Of a stretch of 64,000 bases of DNA, positions 11,178 to 21,798 are shown one piece after another. The stretch lies in assembly GCA_946965045.2 (NCBI GenBank), contig OX337232.1, forward strand, positions 1,116,001 to 1,180,000, in the 5' to 3' direction. This DNA is from Epithemia pelagica (taxonomy: Eukaryota; Bacillariophyta; Bacillariophyceae; Surirellales; Surirellaceae). The notes beneath the pieces are model-generated. The model saw nothing but the letters and a program-made list of their open reading frames with translations, searched no databases and was not told where the DNA came from. Numbering within the stretch: the first letter of the stretch is position 1; the number at the start of each line of letters is the position of its first letter. The translations under genes were made by a program, and so were the position numbers.

Positions 11178-11600
11178 GTCCAACAATTGAATTTCGTTCT
11201 CAGTCAAAACTTCACCAACAAAATCAGCCGTTTCCTCGATTCACTGACAGTCTGCAATTAGGGAGGATAACAGGATGATGATATACCGACTTGTATCCCA
11301 TGTGTAGAGCATTTCAGAAGACGAACCATGTGATCTTCGGAGAGAAAAATCCTTTTGCTATCTATGCTAGGAGTATGTATTACTTCTCTATATTAGGAGT
11401 ACTCCTACTCCTAGACAGATTCCATCCTGAATCAACGACAATGAGATGACCTTTTTGCATAAGGTATCCCATGCGTAGAAAGATTGAGTCCCTGTGGATC
11501 CCTCATGATGTAAATGTACATAACGAACGACTGAAGTAGTGTTACTCCATATGTAGCACTGTCTACCGTAGAAGTGTGGTCGACAAATAAAAAGGAGTGT
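11178..11600. repeat. Direct repeat 1, copy B (5' flank of the phosphoesterase gene)
   Basis: Collinear copy of 9430-10070 starting about 126 bp upstream of the phosphoesterase ATG. The segment with gagtccctgtggatccctca is nearly identical over about 90 bp. The remainder up to 11835 holds no gene that I can see. Confidence 0.75.
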
Positions 11601-11835
11601 TTGGTTGAGAGGGTATGCGTTAACTATGCCTACCGCGGTGTTACTTGGAGTATGTTGGTGTAAGTGAAATGAAACGGCGCGGAATCCTACCGCGGGCACT
11701 GTGATTGACGCAAATGTAAACCTCCCATCCTCTGTCTTTTTGTTCAATTTGCAAAGAACAGAGGCTCCAAAGCACGATCGGTGTGCTCGAGAAACATATT
11801 GGGTGTGTATTGTCCTAGGGTTCCCATGAATCCTT

Positions 11836-13988
11836 TTACCAAAAGTAAACTCCTCCAATCACATACACCAAATAGGCAATATAGGTCACAACAAACAAAT
11901 GTCCATGCCACATGTGTAAGACAAAGCCACTTTGCAACAACAACAAGACCAGCAAGAGCAAGACGGCCGCCAAAATCATGACACCTTCGGTAATCCCTTC
12001 GTTCCGCAATTCATTGTAGGGTTGAAAGTCGGTGCCAAAACTCGTATACAAGACCCATGGTAAACCCAATCCAATCATGATATTGAAAGTATTACTTCCC
12101 AAGGCATTCGATACGGCCATGTTTCCAAAGCCATTCCGGGCAGCAACAGCCGAGGCCACGTAGTTGGGCAAAGAGGTTCCGGCGGCCGAGACCGTATAGC
12201 CAATCACGGCATCGGGAATGTCCAGCAATTCCGCCAAGGCTTCCAACGACGCGACCATGGCATAGGAACCCACAATCAGCCAGACCAAACACATAAAACA
12301 AGCCAAACCAGAACTGGTCAATGTAGAATTGGGATTGCCATGCTCGTCCATCGTCCGGACATCCGGAATGGTATAATGAATCAAGGCGCGGAAAGGCAAC
12401 AAGACAAAAAAGAGGACAATGGCCACATTCGAAGCACCAGTTGGGAATTCAATGAGGGATTCGAAATCGTGATCTTCATGCGGTTGTTGAGGTACTGATT
12501 CGTCTGCGGATTTGAGCAGACCATCACCCTCCTCGGTCTCCGATTCCAACTTGGATCGTCGCACTTCCATAATTTCTCCCAGTTTTTCCACCACCTTTTC
12601 AAAAATGATGGACGACGGTGCCATGAGATAGAAATCCCGCTTGGTCGAATCGGGATTAACAATTTTAATGACATGACGACGAGAATCAATGACTATTTCT
12701 GTAAAGAGGGGATATTCCAATTTGTGTTGTTCAAAGTTGGTCCGGTTGGGAACACTGTAAACCTTGCTGTGCATAAAATTGAACCATCGCAAATGCCATC
12801 CGTGCATGGCAAATCGTGCCTTGTTGTAAAAGAAGGAGCGTTGCCATAAGAAACACGACAAAGTCTCCTCGTACTGTATCAAGACAAGCATGACATACAA
12901 CAATGACAACAAGAACGGGTGAGTGAAACGCAAGAGCAGAGCAAATGCCCTAGCAAACAACTCAGGTTTGTCAAATATCCAAGCGGCCGCGACTCAAGAC
13001 GTACCGTATTTTCTTCGACATCCAACAATCCATGATCGTCACTGGGCTTTTCATTGCTCATGAGAAAGCGAAAGGGTCGCAAATTGGCACCATCCGAATA
13101 TTTGCTGACTGCATTGCGAATGCCTTCTTCTAAGAGTGAGCGTCCATTGGTAGAAAGGGTGGAATCGCTTTGTTTGCTGAGAATGGCCGCCGATTGGGTG
13201 GAAGCGGCGGCCGCTTCTTCGGAAAAGCTAAAGTCCGCGTCGGATTGGAACCCAAATTTGGTGCGATGAAATTCGACAGTTTCAAAATTTTGGGCCGGTT
13301 CGGAAATCAAACCCGAGGCTTCTTGCAAAAAGGGCAAATCCTCTCCGACAATAATTTCTCCTTGTTGAATCGATCCATATGTGGTCCGGGTCGATCTTCG
13401 GTCATTGCTGCTGTCCTCCCAGAAACCACACATTGCGACAATGGAATCCATATTGGCACACACAATGACGTAAAAAATATATCCTCCAAAGACCATGACG
13501 GCATTGGGAAAATTAATAAAAATATGATCAATGCCACTTGGATCTTCATCCACGGGTTTGGTATCTTGTAGCGCCAAGTACAGGGCCAAAATGCCAAGTG
13601 CATAAAAAAAGACTTCTCTGGCCAGGACAGCCTTGTTGAGTTCCAATCGACCCGTCTTACTGGAATAGACAGCTCCAGCACAAATGATTAATTGATTAAA
13701 AACTTCAGAACCAAAGACGGTGCCCAATCCCAAACTGGAATGGGTGATAAAGAGAGCGACAATGCTGCTAAACAATTCCGGCGAGGATGCACCGGCCGCC
13801 ATGAGTGTGGCACCCGCAATGTCATCGGGGATTCGAAATTTGTTGGCAATCACATTGAGCGCGGGCACAAACCGTTCTTCCGTGACTGTGGCTTGACACC
13901 AAAAGGATACGGCCGCCACAAAAACCAAGAGCAGCCACATCCACCACGGAGCCGTAGGAACTTCTTCTTCATTGTTTAGCTCCACCAT
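11836..13988 (-). CDS. NCKX-like cation/calcium exchanger (CaCA superfamily)
   Basis: Exons 13988-13005 and 12960-11836 join in frame (GT-AG, 44-nt intron) to 702 residues. The alpha-1 repeat ATLMAAGASSPELFSS and the alpha-2 repeat VSAAGTSLPNYVASA...ALGSNTFN are separated by a long hydrophilic cytosolic loop, with clusters of membrane segments on each side. These are hallmarks of K+-dependent Na+/Ca2+ exchangers (SLC24). The alpha-1 Glu (PELF) is kept. Two alpha-2 acids important in animal NCKX (the Asp of SIPD and the Asp of GSNxFD) are both Asn here. It likely exports Ca2+ across the plasma or an organelle membrane; ion coupling is uncertain. Its 5' flank carries direct repeat 2A. Confidence 0.88.
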
Positions 13989-14205
13989 GATTCAAAGTCA
14001 CCTCACACACAAGCAGACGAGAACAAGTGTCTTGTTCGGTCTTTATATGGTACAAGAATGAGGATTTTTGAATCTCTACGGCCTCTCCGACCTCAAGATT
14101 CGAGGTCAAAGAGACGTGCGCAAAAAATCAGAAACAACCGTTGTGGAAGCATTTTCCGTCCTTCACTCCTTATCGCTACATAGGTTCCGATCCGAAACCT
14201 CAATT

Positions 14206-14440
14206 GAATTTAGAGTTTGGTCTGTTTTCGGGAATCTATGGACGATGAGTAGTAGTGAATGGAGAGACGGAACCAATCTATGCTCCAAGTAAGTGACCAG
14301 TGATCCAGAGTACTCCTAGGAGTAGGAGGTATACTCCTAGGAGGGTAGATCGACACCATAGACTACTCCTATTCCCAACGATGGCGTTTCGAGTTTCGAC
14401 CTGAATCTTTGGATCGCGACAGCCGACCGATGAGGATACT
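14206..14440. repeat. Direct repeat 2, copy A (5' flank of the exchanger gene)
   Basis: The string gacggaaccaatctatgctccaagtaagtgacca here recurs at exactly +2160 (16431), and flanking parts such as tttggatcgcgacagccgaccga also match. Copy A also contains a small palindromic cluster of tactcctaggagta units at 14310-14345. No gene is seen elsewhere in 13989-14880. Confidence 0.75.
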
Positions 14441-14880
14441 AAGAACGCATCCCCACATGTGCTTGCGGTAACAGGGGACATGAGAGAATGAGGGGCACTT
14501 TAGCATCCAAACTAGCGTTCCTTCCATTACCTGTTCCTGAGCACATTTATATTCTTGAGCCTGCAACGAAACTACTTCTGTTTTGAAAGTATCCATGACG
14601 CTTCATACCCAGGAAGGTCTTCCTGTTGTTGTCAGCATGGAACAGCGCTATCTTCGTTGCCGTACATCGAGCAGTACTGACAAAAACGATTGGTAGAATA
14701 ATGCCATGCCACGACCAATGAGACTTACAACCGACTGCTTCGACGAGTAGCGACAAAGACTCGGGCCGAACGATTCACAAGGATGACCTTGGTGGCAGGG
14801 TCACAACATGATTAATTATTTTTTATGGTGAAGTATTTCAATATGTTGGAACTAGTATGTTACCATGGACTGCTCACTTA

Positions 14881-15805
14881 CTAGGACTCGTTCGCTGCTT
14901 CAAATGTAGCACTTTGCTGTATTTCTAGCATTCGACGAATTTCGTGCACGTCAATTGTAAATGGATCAATGGCACCTCGTTCAGTCGACGCAGGTATGCC
15001 CATATCAGCTGCACTGATAGAGATCTGCAGATTCTCTCCTTCCCCATCACCGCCGACGCGGTACAGAGCCGGAGTAACTTCCACGGACTTGGTAGATGTT
15101 AAACCCTGTTACGGGCGACTCTCCACGCTTTCCCTTCCACACTGTTTGAATAAGGTATGCCACATTGGGCCGCCCAAGGGCGGAATATTTGCTAACTCCC
15201 GCATAGTTCATCATATCATCGATTGCGTACTCCTGATAAGCATCTTCATTTGTCCATCGAAACTGAATGATAACATGAGGGTTCATGTCGAGCAGCAGAT
15301 CTTTCTCAGTTTTTGGCGTCCCGAACTCATCATGCAATCGCTCGGGTCCGAAGATGGCGAAATGTGGGTGGCGTTCACCCGAGCCCTTCCGTTTGGGATT
15401 GAAGGATTGGATGACTCGGACGTTGGGTTTCAACATTCTTTCAACAGCACAGCTGAAGTGAGGAGATTGCTGTGCCTTCCATATTTCGAAACGATTACCG
15501 ATGAATGTGACAGCGTCGTTATGCGCGTCACTGGGCATCTCTCGCATGACCGGGTATCCGTCGTCGTTGAGAACAACATGAAGATCACGTAAGCCCTTCT
15601 TTTCCAAGTCTTCCAGCAAAGCGCTTTCCTCGGCATAAAATACTCCCCGTAAACATTCGGGAAGGTCCGCTTGGTTGTCGTCGATGGGAGTATTGGGTCC
15701 AATGTTCGTCTGCATTTTGCTTGCTCCAAGATGAGGCCGATGCGGGGTGCCCTCCTTCTTCTCCTCCCTCTTTCCAATGCACTGTCTCTTCCTTCTTACT
15801 TCCAT
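14881..15805 (-). pseudogene. Uma2-like (PD-(D/E)XK-type) gene with a frameshift
   Basis: Frame 1 runs from the ATG at 15805 to about 15095 and includes FAIFGPERL, GTPKTEKDLLL and NPHVIIQFRW, followed by AIDDMMNYAG. Frame 2 continues from about 15090 to the stop at 14881 (VEVTPALYRVG, AIDPFTIDVHEI). The junction follows FNIYQ; a one-base change would join the frames and no intron fits. The pattern of a conserved P/D region, then a strand with Gln/Asp and an NxPHVIIQF segment, recalls Uma2/DUF820-type nuclease folds seen in diatom proteins. This assignment is tentative. The true start could be a later Met (MQTNIGP). The gene lies between the two copies of direct repeat 2. Confidence 0.5.
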
Positions 15806-16367
15806 AGTCTTCGCTCATACCTTCCAAGTCTTCTCTCGTAAACTTTTGTGGTTGTTCTCCTGAAAATCGTTGTGGTGAAAGTGGGGAAGTACCAATGTAT
15901 GTTAGTGGGGTAGCAGCGTGTCGTGTGTGAGGTTTTGTTCGGCCACCTCCACCACCACAGAAAACAACCAGCAACAGCTCTCGCTCACTCGCTGTCGATC
16001 TTGCTTGCCAATGTGTCCGTTCGTTGCCGTCGCTCTCTCGTGTTTGTTCTATGTACCTTGCGCCAGGAGAGATGACCGGCCGCTAGAAGCAGAGCGAGTT
16101 TATGGGCCCGGAAACGTGAGAGTGACTGCGCAGTGCGTTTTCTCGATTCTCGATCTTTTGTTCTGTCAAAAGACGGAGTATCAGTCTCGGAGCTGCACCG
16201 CATCGTTGCTAGACTATGGATCAACTCAGGTTTTGCCGCAACCAGCCACACCATGGAGCGCGCGAGTCGAGCCACGAAAGTGTTGGATGTTGGATGGTTT
16301 CTCCGTAGACGATCGTAGCGCTCCTTGAACTCCTTGTTGGTTGTTGCCGTTCTCCGGTGACGCCGCA

Positions 16368-16580
16368 ATTGAATTAGACTTGTCTGCTTTCTCGGAAATA
16401 TATGATGAGTAGTCGTTAATGGCGTGACGGAACCAATCTATGCTCCAAGTAAGTGACCATTGATGATCCAGTGGGGTAAAAAAGATAGATCGAGCTCTAT
16501 CCCATAGACTATATGTACTCCCAGTGATGACGTTTCGACCTGCGTCTTTGGATCGCGACAGCCGACCGAGGATACAATAG
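16368..16580. repeat. Direct repeat 2, copy B
   Basis: Direct copy of 14206-14440, placed 5' of the frameshifted Uma2-like gene and about 240 bp upstream of the plus-strand carrier gene. A bidirectional promoter role is therefore possible. The region 15806-16367 shows no separate gene, although an upstream minus-strand frame (about 15975-15800) might be a first exon of the Uma2-like gene. Confidence 0.75.
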
Positions 16581-16813
16581 GACTACCGAGAACGAGTTCT
16601 TACGAACACAGCGTGCGACAAAAGAAGCTACCATCCTGGCAGTGATGCATTGTCGTCGCTGAGTGAGAGAAACAGACGAGAGCGTTCCTTGGTTGTTGCT
16701 GTGTTTTTTTGTAGAAAACAATCAGCACCGCGAAAGGTTGACCTTTTCACTGAGTCTCGTTCCATTCGTTTTGGTCTGTGGAGCCGTTCCAGATCTCGTT
16801 GGGCGCGGGAACC

Positions 16814-17914
16814 ATGTCTCCCAACGAGCACACGGCGTTGGGTGATGCCTTGGCGGGAGTTGCAGCCTCATTGGTTTCCTTATGGGCCTTTTATCCGGTC
16901 GATGTCCTCAAAACAAGAGTACAGGCAGCTGGAAGGGCAGTCACCAACGAAACAACAACAAGAGCCCTATGGAAGTTCCCACATGGATCCGAATGGGTTT
17001 CGGGTTTGCCGTGGAAGTCCCTCTATACAGCCTGCAGCAGCTTTTGTTATTTTTATCTCTACAGTTGGATTGTATCCACCTGGAAAAAACAACACAAGAA
17101 TCGTCACCGCGACACCACAACCCCTCCTTCTGTGGCGACACGATTATTGCTGGCGGCTGTGGCAGCCATGATCAATACGTGTCTCACCTTACCCTTGGAT
17201 GTCATTTCCGCTCGACTGCAAACCCAACGATGCAGCAATGAAGGAACCGCCGGTCGTCGTGGGAAGGAGGATCGGAGTAGTAGAAATGGTGACCATCCGA
17301 CCAGTGGAACCATTGACAACCATGACGACGACGACGACGCACCAGAAACGGACTCGAAAACAGAATCAACTCGGAAAAGTCTTTGTACAGGTGATGCAAA
17401 AACGCTTGTTCAGCGATGGAGAGAGATTCAGCATCTATGGAAGGGTTTGGGACCTTCTCTCTTGCTTTGCAGTAATCCAGCGATTCATTATACGGTATTT
17501 GACTCCCTGAAACAACACATGATGAATCAAAACAATTCCGCAACCAGCTCATCGCTGTCCACCTGGCAAGCCTTTGTTTTGGGTTTGGTGGCCAAATTTG
17601 TTGCCACCATTGCAACATATCCTCTCATTCGTGCCAAGGTCATGCTCATGGTAACTTCAGGAGGAGCCTGGTCGTCGTCATTGTCGTCAGAGCAGCAACC
17701 ACACGGACATCAAACAGTCAATATGGTGTCCATTTTGTATCAGGAATACAAGCGCCATGGAGTCCTGGGTCTCTACACCGGATGCAATTTGCAATTGTTG
17801 CACACGTTGTTTAAGAGTGCCTTGCTCATGGCCGTTCGAGAACGCATCAGCCAAACCACCCAGGCATTGGTCAATGGATCCACCGTTACGACCACCCGAT
17901 CCAGTGCAAGATGA
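16814..17914 (+). CDS. Mitochondrial carrier family transporter (PMP34/peroxisomal-like)
   Basis: 366 residues, single exon, starting at the ATG at 16814 (gaaccATG); a longer open frame upstream has only a GTG. Three carrier repeats are visible with signature positions YPVDVLKTRVQ (repeat 1), LPLDVISARLQ (repeat 2) and YPLIRAKVML (repeat 3). Repeats 2 and 3 have lost the canonical charged residues. Similar degeneration occurs in peroxisomal PMP34-type carriers of CoA, NAD and adenine nucleotides, which makes that subgroup a reasonable guess. A low-complexity Asp/Thr/Ser loop lies between repeats 1 and 2. The protein would be an integral membrane transporter; the substrate is unknown. Confidence 0.85.
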   Translation: MSPNEHTALGDALAGVAASLVSLWAFYPVDVLKTRVQAAGRAVTNETTTRALWKFPHGSEWVSGLPWKSLYTACSSFCYFYLYSWIVSTWKKQHKNRHRDTTTPPSVATRLLLAAVAAMINTCLTLPLDVISARLQTQRCSNEGTAGRRGKEDRSSRNGDHPTSGTIDNHDDDDDAPETDSKTESTRKSLCTGDAKTLVQRWREIQHLWKGLGPSLLLCSNPAIHYTVFDSLKQHMMNQNNSATSSSLSTWQAFVLGLVAKFVATIATYPLIRAKVMLMVTSGGAWSSSLSSEQQPHGHQTVNMVSILYQEYKRHGVLGLYTGCNLQLLHTLFKSALLMAVRERISQTTQALVNGSTVTTTRSSAR

Positions 17915-18636
17915 CCGTTCGCATCCATGGATTTTGGTGATGGCGATGGTCATGATGAGAATGACTGCACGTATCGTGTTGGTCAGGGTCGAGTTGGTAC
18001 AGTGCCGGCCGTCGTGAACTTGCACGGGACAAGCGTACCACAACGAAGATCCGTATATTGACAACGGCAGGGAATGCTCTGCCAATGAAAATGTCATGGA
18101 TACTTCCAAAACATTTGCATTTGCGTGTTTCGTTGTTTGCTCAACAATATACATGTGCTCCGGAAAACATTCGCAAAGGGCCATCCGGTAAAATGCAGGT
18201 TTGGATTTTGGATGCTGCGGTCTCCGTCATTCTCTCATGTCCCGTGCTGCCGCAAGCACATGTGGGGATGAAGTCCACCATGAGAACACTTTTCGAAAAC
18301 GAAACCCGCCTATGCTTGATAAAACCCCTTGACTCTTATCACGTACATTCAATACTAAAGAACTTTGTCCCTACACATCTACGAATGGCTCCGCTCCATA
18401 TTGTTCCCATCGTGTTGCGACTAGAACAGACCTTTTGGCACCACTTTAACTTGTTATAGACTATCGCCCATTCTTCGTCACAGACTTCCCCCACGCGGGA
18501 ATCAAGCTAGATGATCCCTTCGGCATGACTGAAGAAGCTTTTCGTCGAGGCCATGCGGAACCTGTCCCTAATTGTGTTTGACTCCCGTGTCAGCCTTTGT
18601 ACCGGGACAAGCAGAGTTGTTCAACAATGTGTTTTC
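17915..18636. other. Intergenic, no gene seen
   Basis: Only overlapping short frames without ATG-led domains occur between two converging genes (carrier on plus, ABC-F ATPase on minus). Confidence 0.5.
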
Positions 18637-20955
18637 TTAGGCATTCACAAGGGGAGCATACGTAATGCGTTTAATGCTGGTTTCTCCCAATCGTTCCAAC
18701 CGATTAGCTTCATATTCGGCATAATTACCAGGGAAAAAGAACCACTTGGAATCGCCTTCACAGGCCAAAATGTGTGTGGCAATTCGGTCCAAAAAGTACC
18801 GATCGTGAGAAACCACCATGGCGGAGCCGGCAAATTCCAGCAGGGCGTCTTCCAAGGACCGCAAGACTTCCACGTCCAAATCATTACTGGGTTCATCCAA
18901 AATAATCATATTTCCACCCGCCTTGAGAATTTTGGCCAATTGAATGCGATTGCGTTCTCCACCCGAACAATTGCGGACAAACGATTGTTGTTGATTGCCC
19001 TTAAAGCCAAACCAAGATAAGTACGCGCGGGAGGGAACAGTCATGGTGGGACCCAGTTCGATTTCGTCCATTCCTTCCGAAATTTCTTCAAACACGGTCT
19101 TGTCATTGTTGAGTTCGGCCATGCGTTCTTGTCCCACCGACACCATTTGAACCGTCTCTCCCACCTTGATTTCACCCGCATCGGCTTGTTCATCGCCTTG
19201 CAACATTTTAATCAATGTACTCTTTCCGGCGCCATTTGGTCCAATCACACCGACAATTCCACCAGGTGGTAAGGAGAAGCTAACGTCGTCCAATAATTTG
19301 CGATTTCCAAAGGATTTGGTCACCCCACTGACATCCACCACCACTGATCCCAATCGGGGTCCAGGTGGAATATAGATTTGTCCCGCGTTCCGGAGCTCTT
19401 TGGGTGCCGCCGCAGCCAAGAGTTCTTCGTATCGATTCAGACGAGCCTTACTCTTGTTACCCTTGGCTTTGGGATTGGTACGGATCCATTCCAATTCGGC
19501 CGCGACTGCCTTGGCATTAGCCGTTTGATCCTTCTTTTCTTGAGCCAATCTCTTATTCTTGGCTTCCAGCCAACTAGAGTAGTTTCCTTCGTGGGGAATG
19601 CCTTCTCCGCGATCCAATTCAAGAATCCATTGCGCCACATTTTCCAGAAAGTAGCGATCGTGAGTGATACAAACCACTGTGCCCTTGTACTGTTCCAAGA
19701 ATTGTTCCAGCCATGCAATCCTGTGTGGCGCCAAGCCAAGCAAAACAAAAAGAAAAGAGGGTGCAGTCGAATGGAACCATTTAGAAGGCCCAGATCAAAA
19801 CTATTCACGTCTTCGTTGTCAAATACGTACGATTGCACATCCAAATGGTTGGTTGGTTCGTCGAGAAGAAGCATATCATGATTCGAAAGCAAGAGCCGAC
19901 AAAGAGCTACACGGCGTTTTTCACCACCCGACAAAACTGTATGTTAGATGGAAATAGGGGCGTCCAGCAGTCAAAAGAATCGTAAAAATAACATCCACAA
20001 CAAAAATAAAGAGAATAAAAAGAGACTCATGATGGGTCAGAAACCAGAATTTCGGATTCGTTTCATGTCTTCTTGTCCTCGTCCGACAGATCCAACACAT
20101 ACCAGATATTTTGGCATCCCCCGGTGGTACCCGCAACGAGTCCATGGCTCGGCTTACAATACGATCGAGTTCCCATAAATTGGCCGCTTCGATTTGATTC
20201 GTCAATGCTTCGGTTCGCGTCATGACCGTGTCCATTTCTTGAGGCGACAGGTCCGGATCGGCCAATTTCATACTGAGTTCGGTATATTCATCCAAAATGG
20301 CCTGTGAGGATTGGACCGCCTCATCAATACATTCTTGGACCGTCTCAAACTTGAGTTCTGGTTCCTGTGCCAAGTATCCAATCGAGGCGCCTGGCAAGGG
20401 TCGTGCCGTTCCATCAAACTCGGTATCCAAGCCGGCCATGATTTTCAGCAAGGTACTCTTCCCCGACCCGTTGAGACCGACCACGCCAATTTTGGCGCCT
20501 GGATAAAAGGATAAGTTAATGTTTTTGAGAATCGTCTTGGATTTGTCAGGCAATATCTTGGTCAAGCCCACCAAGGTAAACATGAATTGTCGTGTGGCGG
20601 CATCAAATCGTGCCTCCTGGACCGATTGCTTTTCTTGGGCCGGTTGTTGGGACCCGCGAGGTTTGCCGCCACCACCGCCGCCGGCTCCTTTGCGTTTGGC
20701 CTTTTTGCCAAACAACAAGACTGTCGCTCGTTGGACTGGTCTCGTTCCACTACATGTGGTTGTTGTTGGAGCAGAACTCCATGGCATTCGTGTGGTCTGT
20801 CCCTCCACATTTTGACTTGTTGTAATGCTGGGTCGATGACCCGGTGCAAACCCAGTAGCAATGTGACTGTTCCAACAAACGAGCAGCAACAACACACTGA
20901 CCGTCCACCCGGAAGGACGTCCACGACATGTAACAGAACACGATAATGGCATCAT
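18637..20955 (-). CDS. EttA-like ABC-F ATPase, plastid-type presequence, 3 exons
   Basis: Exons 20955-20103, 19936-19831 and 19720-18637 splice in frame to 680 residues. The N-terminus is a signal peptide (SVLLLLVCW) ending IATGF|AP, an ASAF-like plastid motif, then a low-complexity transit region. Two nucleotide-binding domains follow. The first has [17 protein letters not shown] and [11 protein letters not shown]; the second has [17 protein letters not shown] and [11 protein letters not shown]. The C-terminal [16 protein letters not shown] and [10 protein letters not shown] match the EttA branch, ribosome-binding translation factors that sense the ADP/ATP ratio. The EttA-specific arm between the domains is short. 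It probably acts on plastid ribosomes (inference). Splice sites all have GTATGT/GTACGT donors. Confidence 0.9.
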
Positions 20956-21798
20956 GACGTTGTGTTCGTGGAGACAGAGAAGCTCAAGCAAATCAATGAC
21001 ACTGGTTCTGTTCAGCTGTTTGGTTACGAGTTGGAGTGTCTTGATCGGACTGTGTTGTCTTGTCGTGTTGTTGCCCACGACGGCACAACAAGTAAATGGG
21101 TTGCGATTGTGATGGATGGTTCTCGGCTCTTGATAGATCCTTCGAAAGAGGTGTCACGCATCACGCACCAATTTTTAGATTTTGGATTTTGGGGTGCACA
21201 TCGGTGCTGCTGTGGGGTGACGGACGGACAATAATGGATCATCTCGAGATTTGAGATTTGAATTTTGAATCGTGTTCACCGGAAAACGCCAAAAACCATT
21301 AGCCCTAATTATTTAGATTCAAGGTTCATTTGTCTCTATGTTGGATTTCATGCCAGTTTGCAAAGAACCACACCATCTCAGGACCAGCGTTTATACGGCA
21401 TCGAGGATCCTAAAAACTTTATAAAGATGACAGAAACGGAGGCGACGCGTGACTCATTGGATCATTTCGACCTTGAAGAAGGTAACAAATAGACACATGA
21501 TTACGGGAGGGCATGACTCTGCTCGTGAGTTCTTTTGCTGGAAACTCACTGAGGCGACTTTCGGCAACAGTGCTGAAGACCTGGTGGCGGGCGACCGGGC
21601 TCTAAGAACATGTAAGAGACTGTGACAGCCTGTCTTGTTTTCTTTCAATGCCCACTTTGGTACAATGAAGAATAGTTTTTCATTTCAAAATAGAGCCATG
21701 TCGGGCAGTCCATCCTTCTGCGATAACTGTGTTGCACACATTTCAATCACTTGAGTCCTGAATACAATATTCGTTTGGCTCAACTCGTTGCATTCCAC
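20956..21798. other. Intergenic, no gene seen
   Basis: This stretch holds the 5' flank of the ABC-F gene and the 3' flank of the IQ-motif gene. No domain-bearing frame is visible. Confidence 0.5.
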
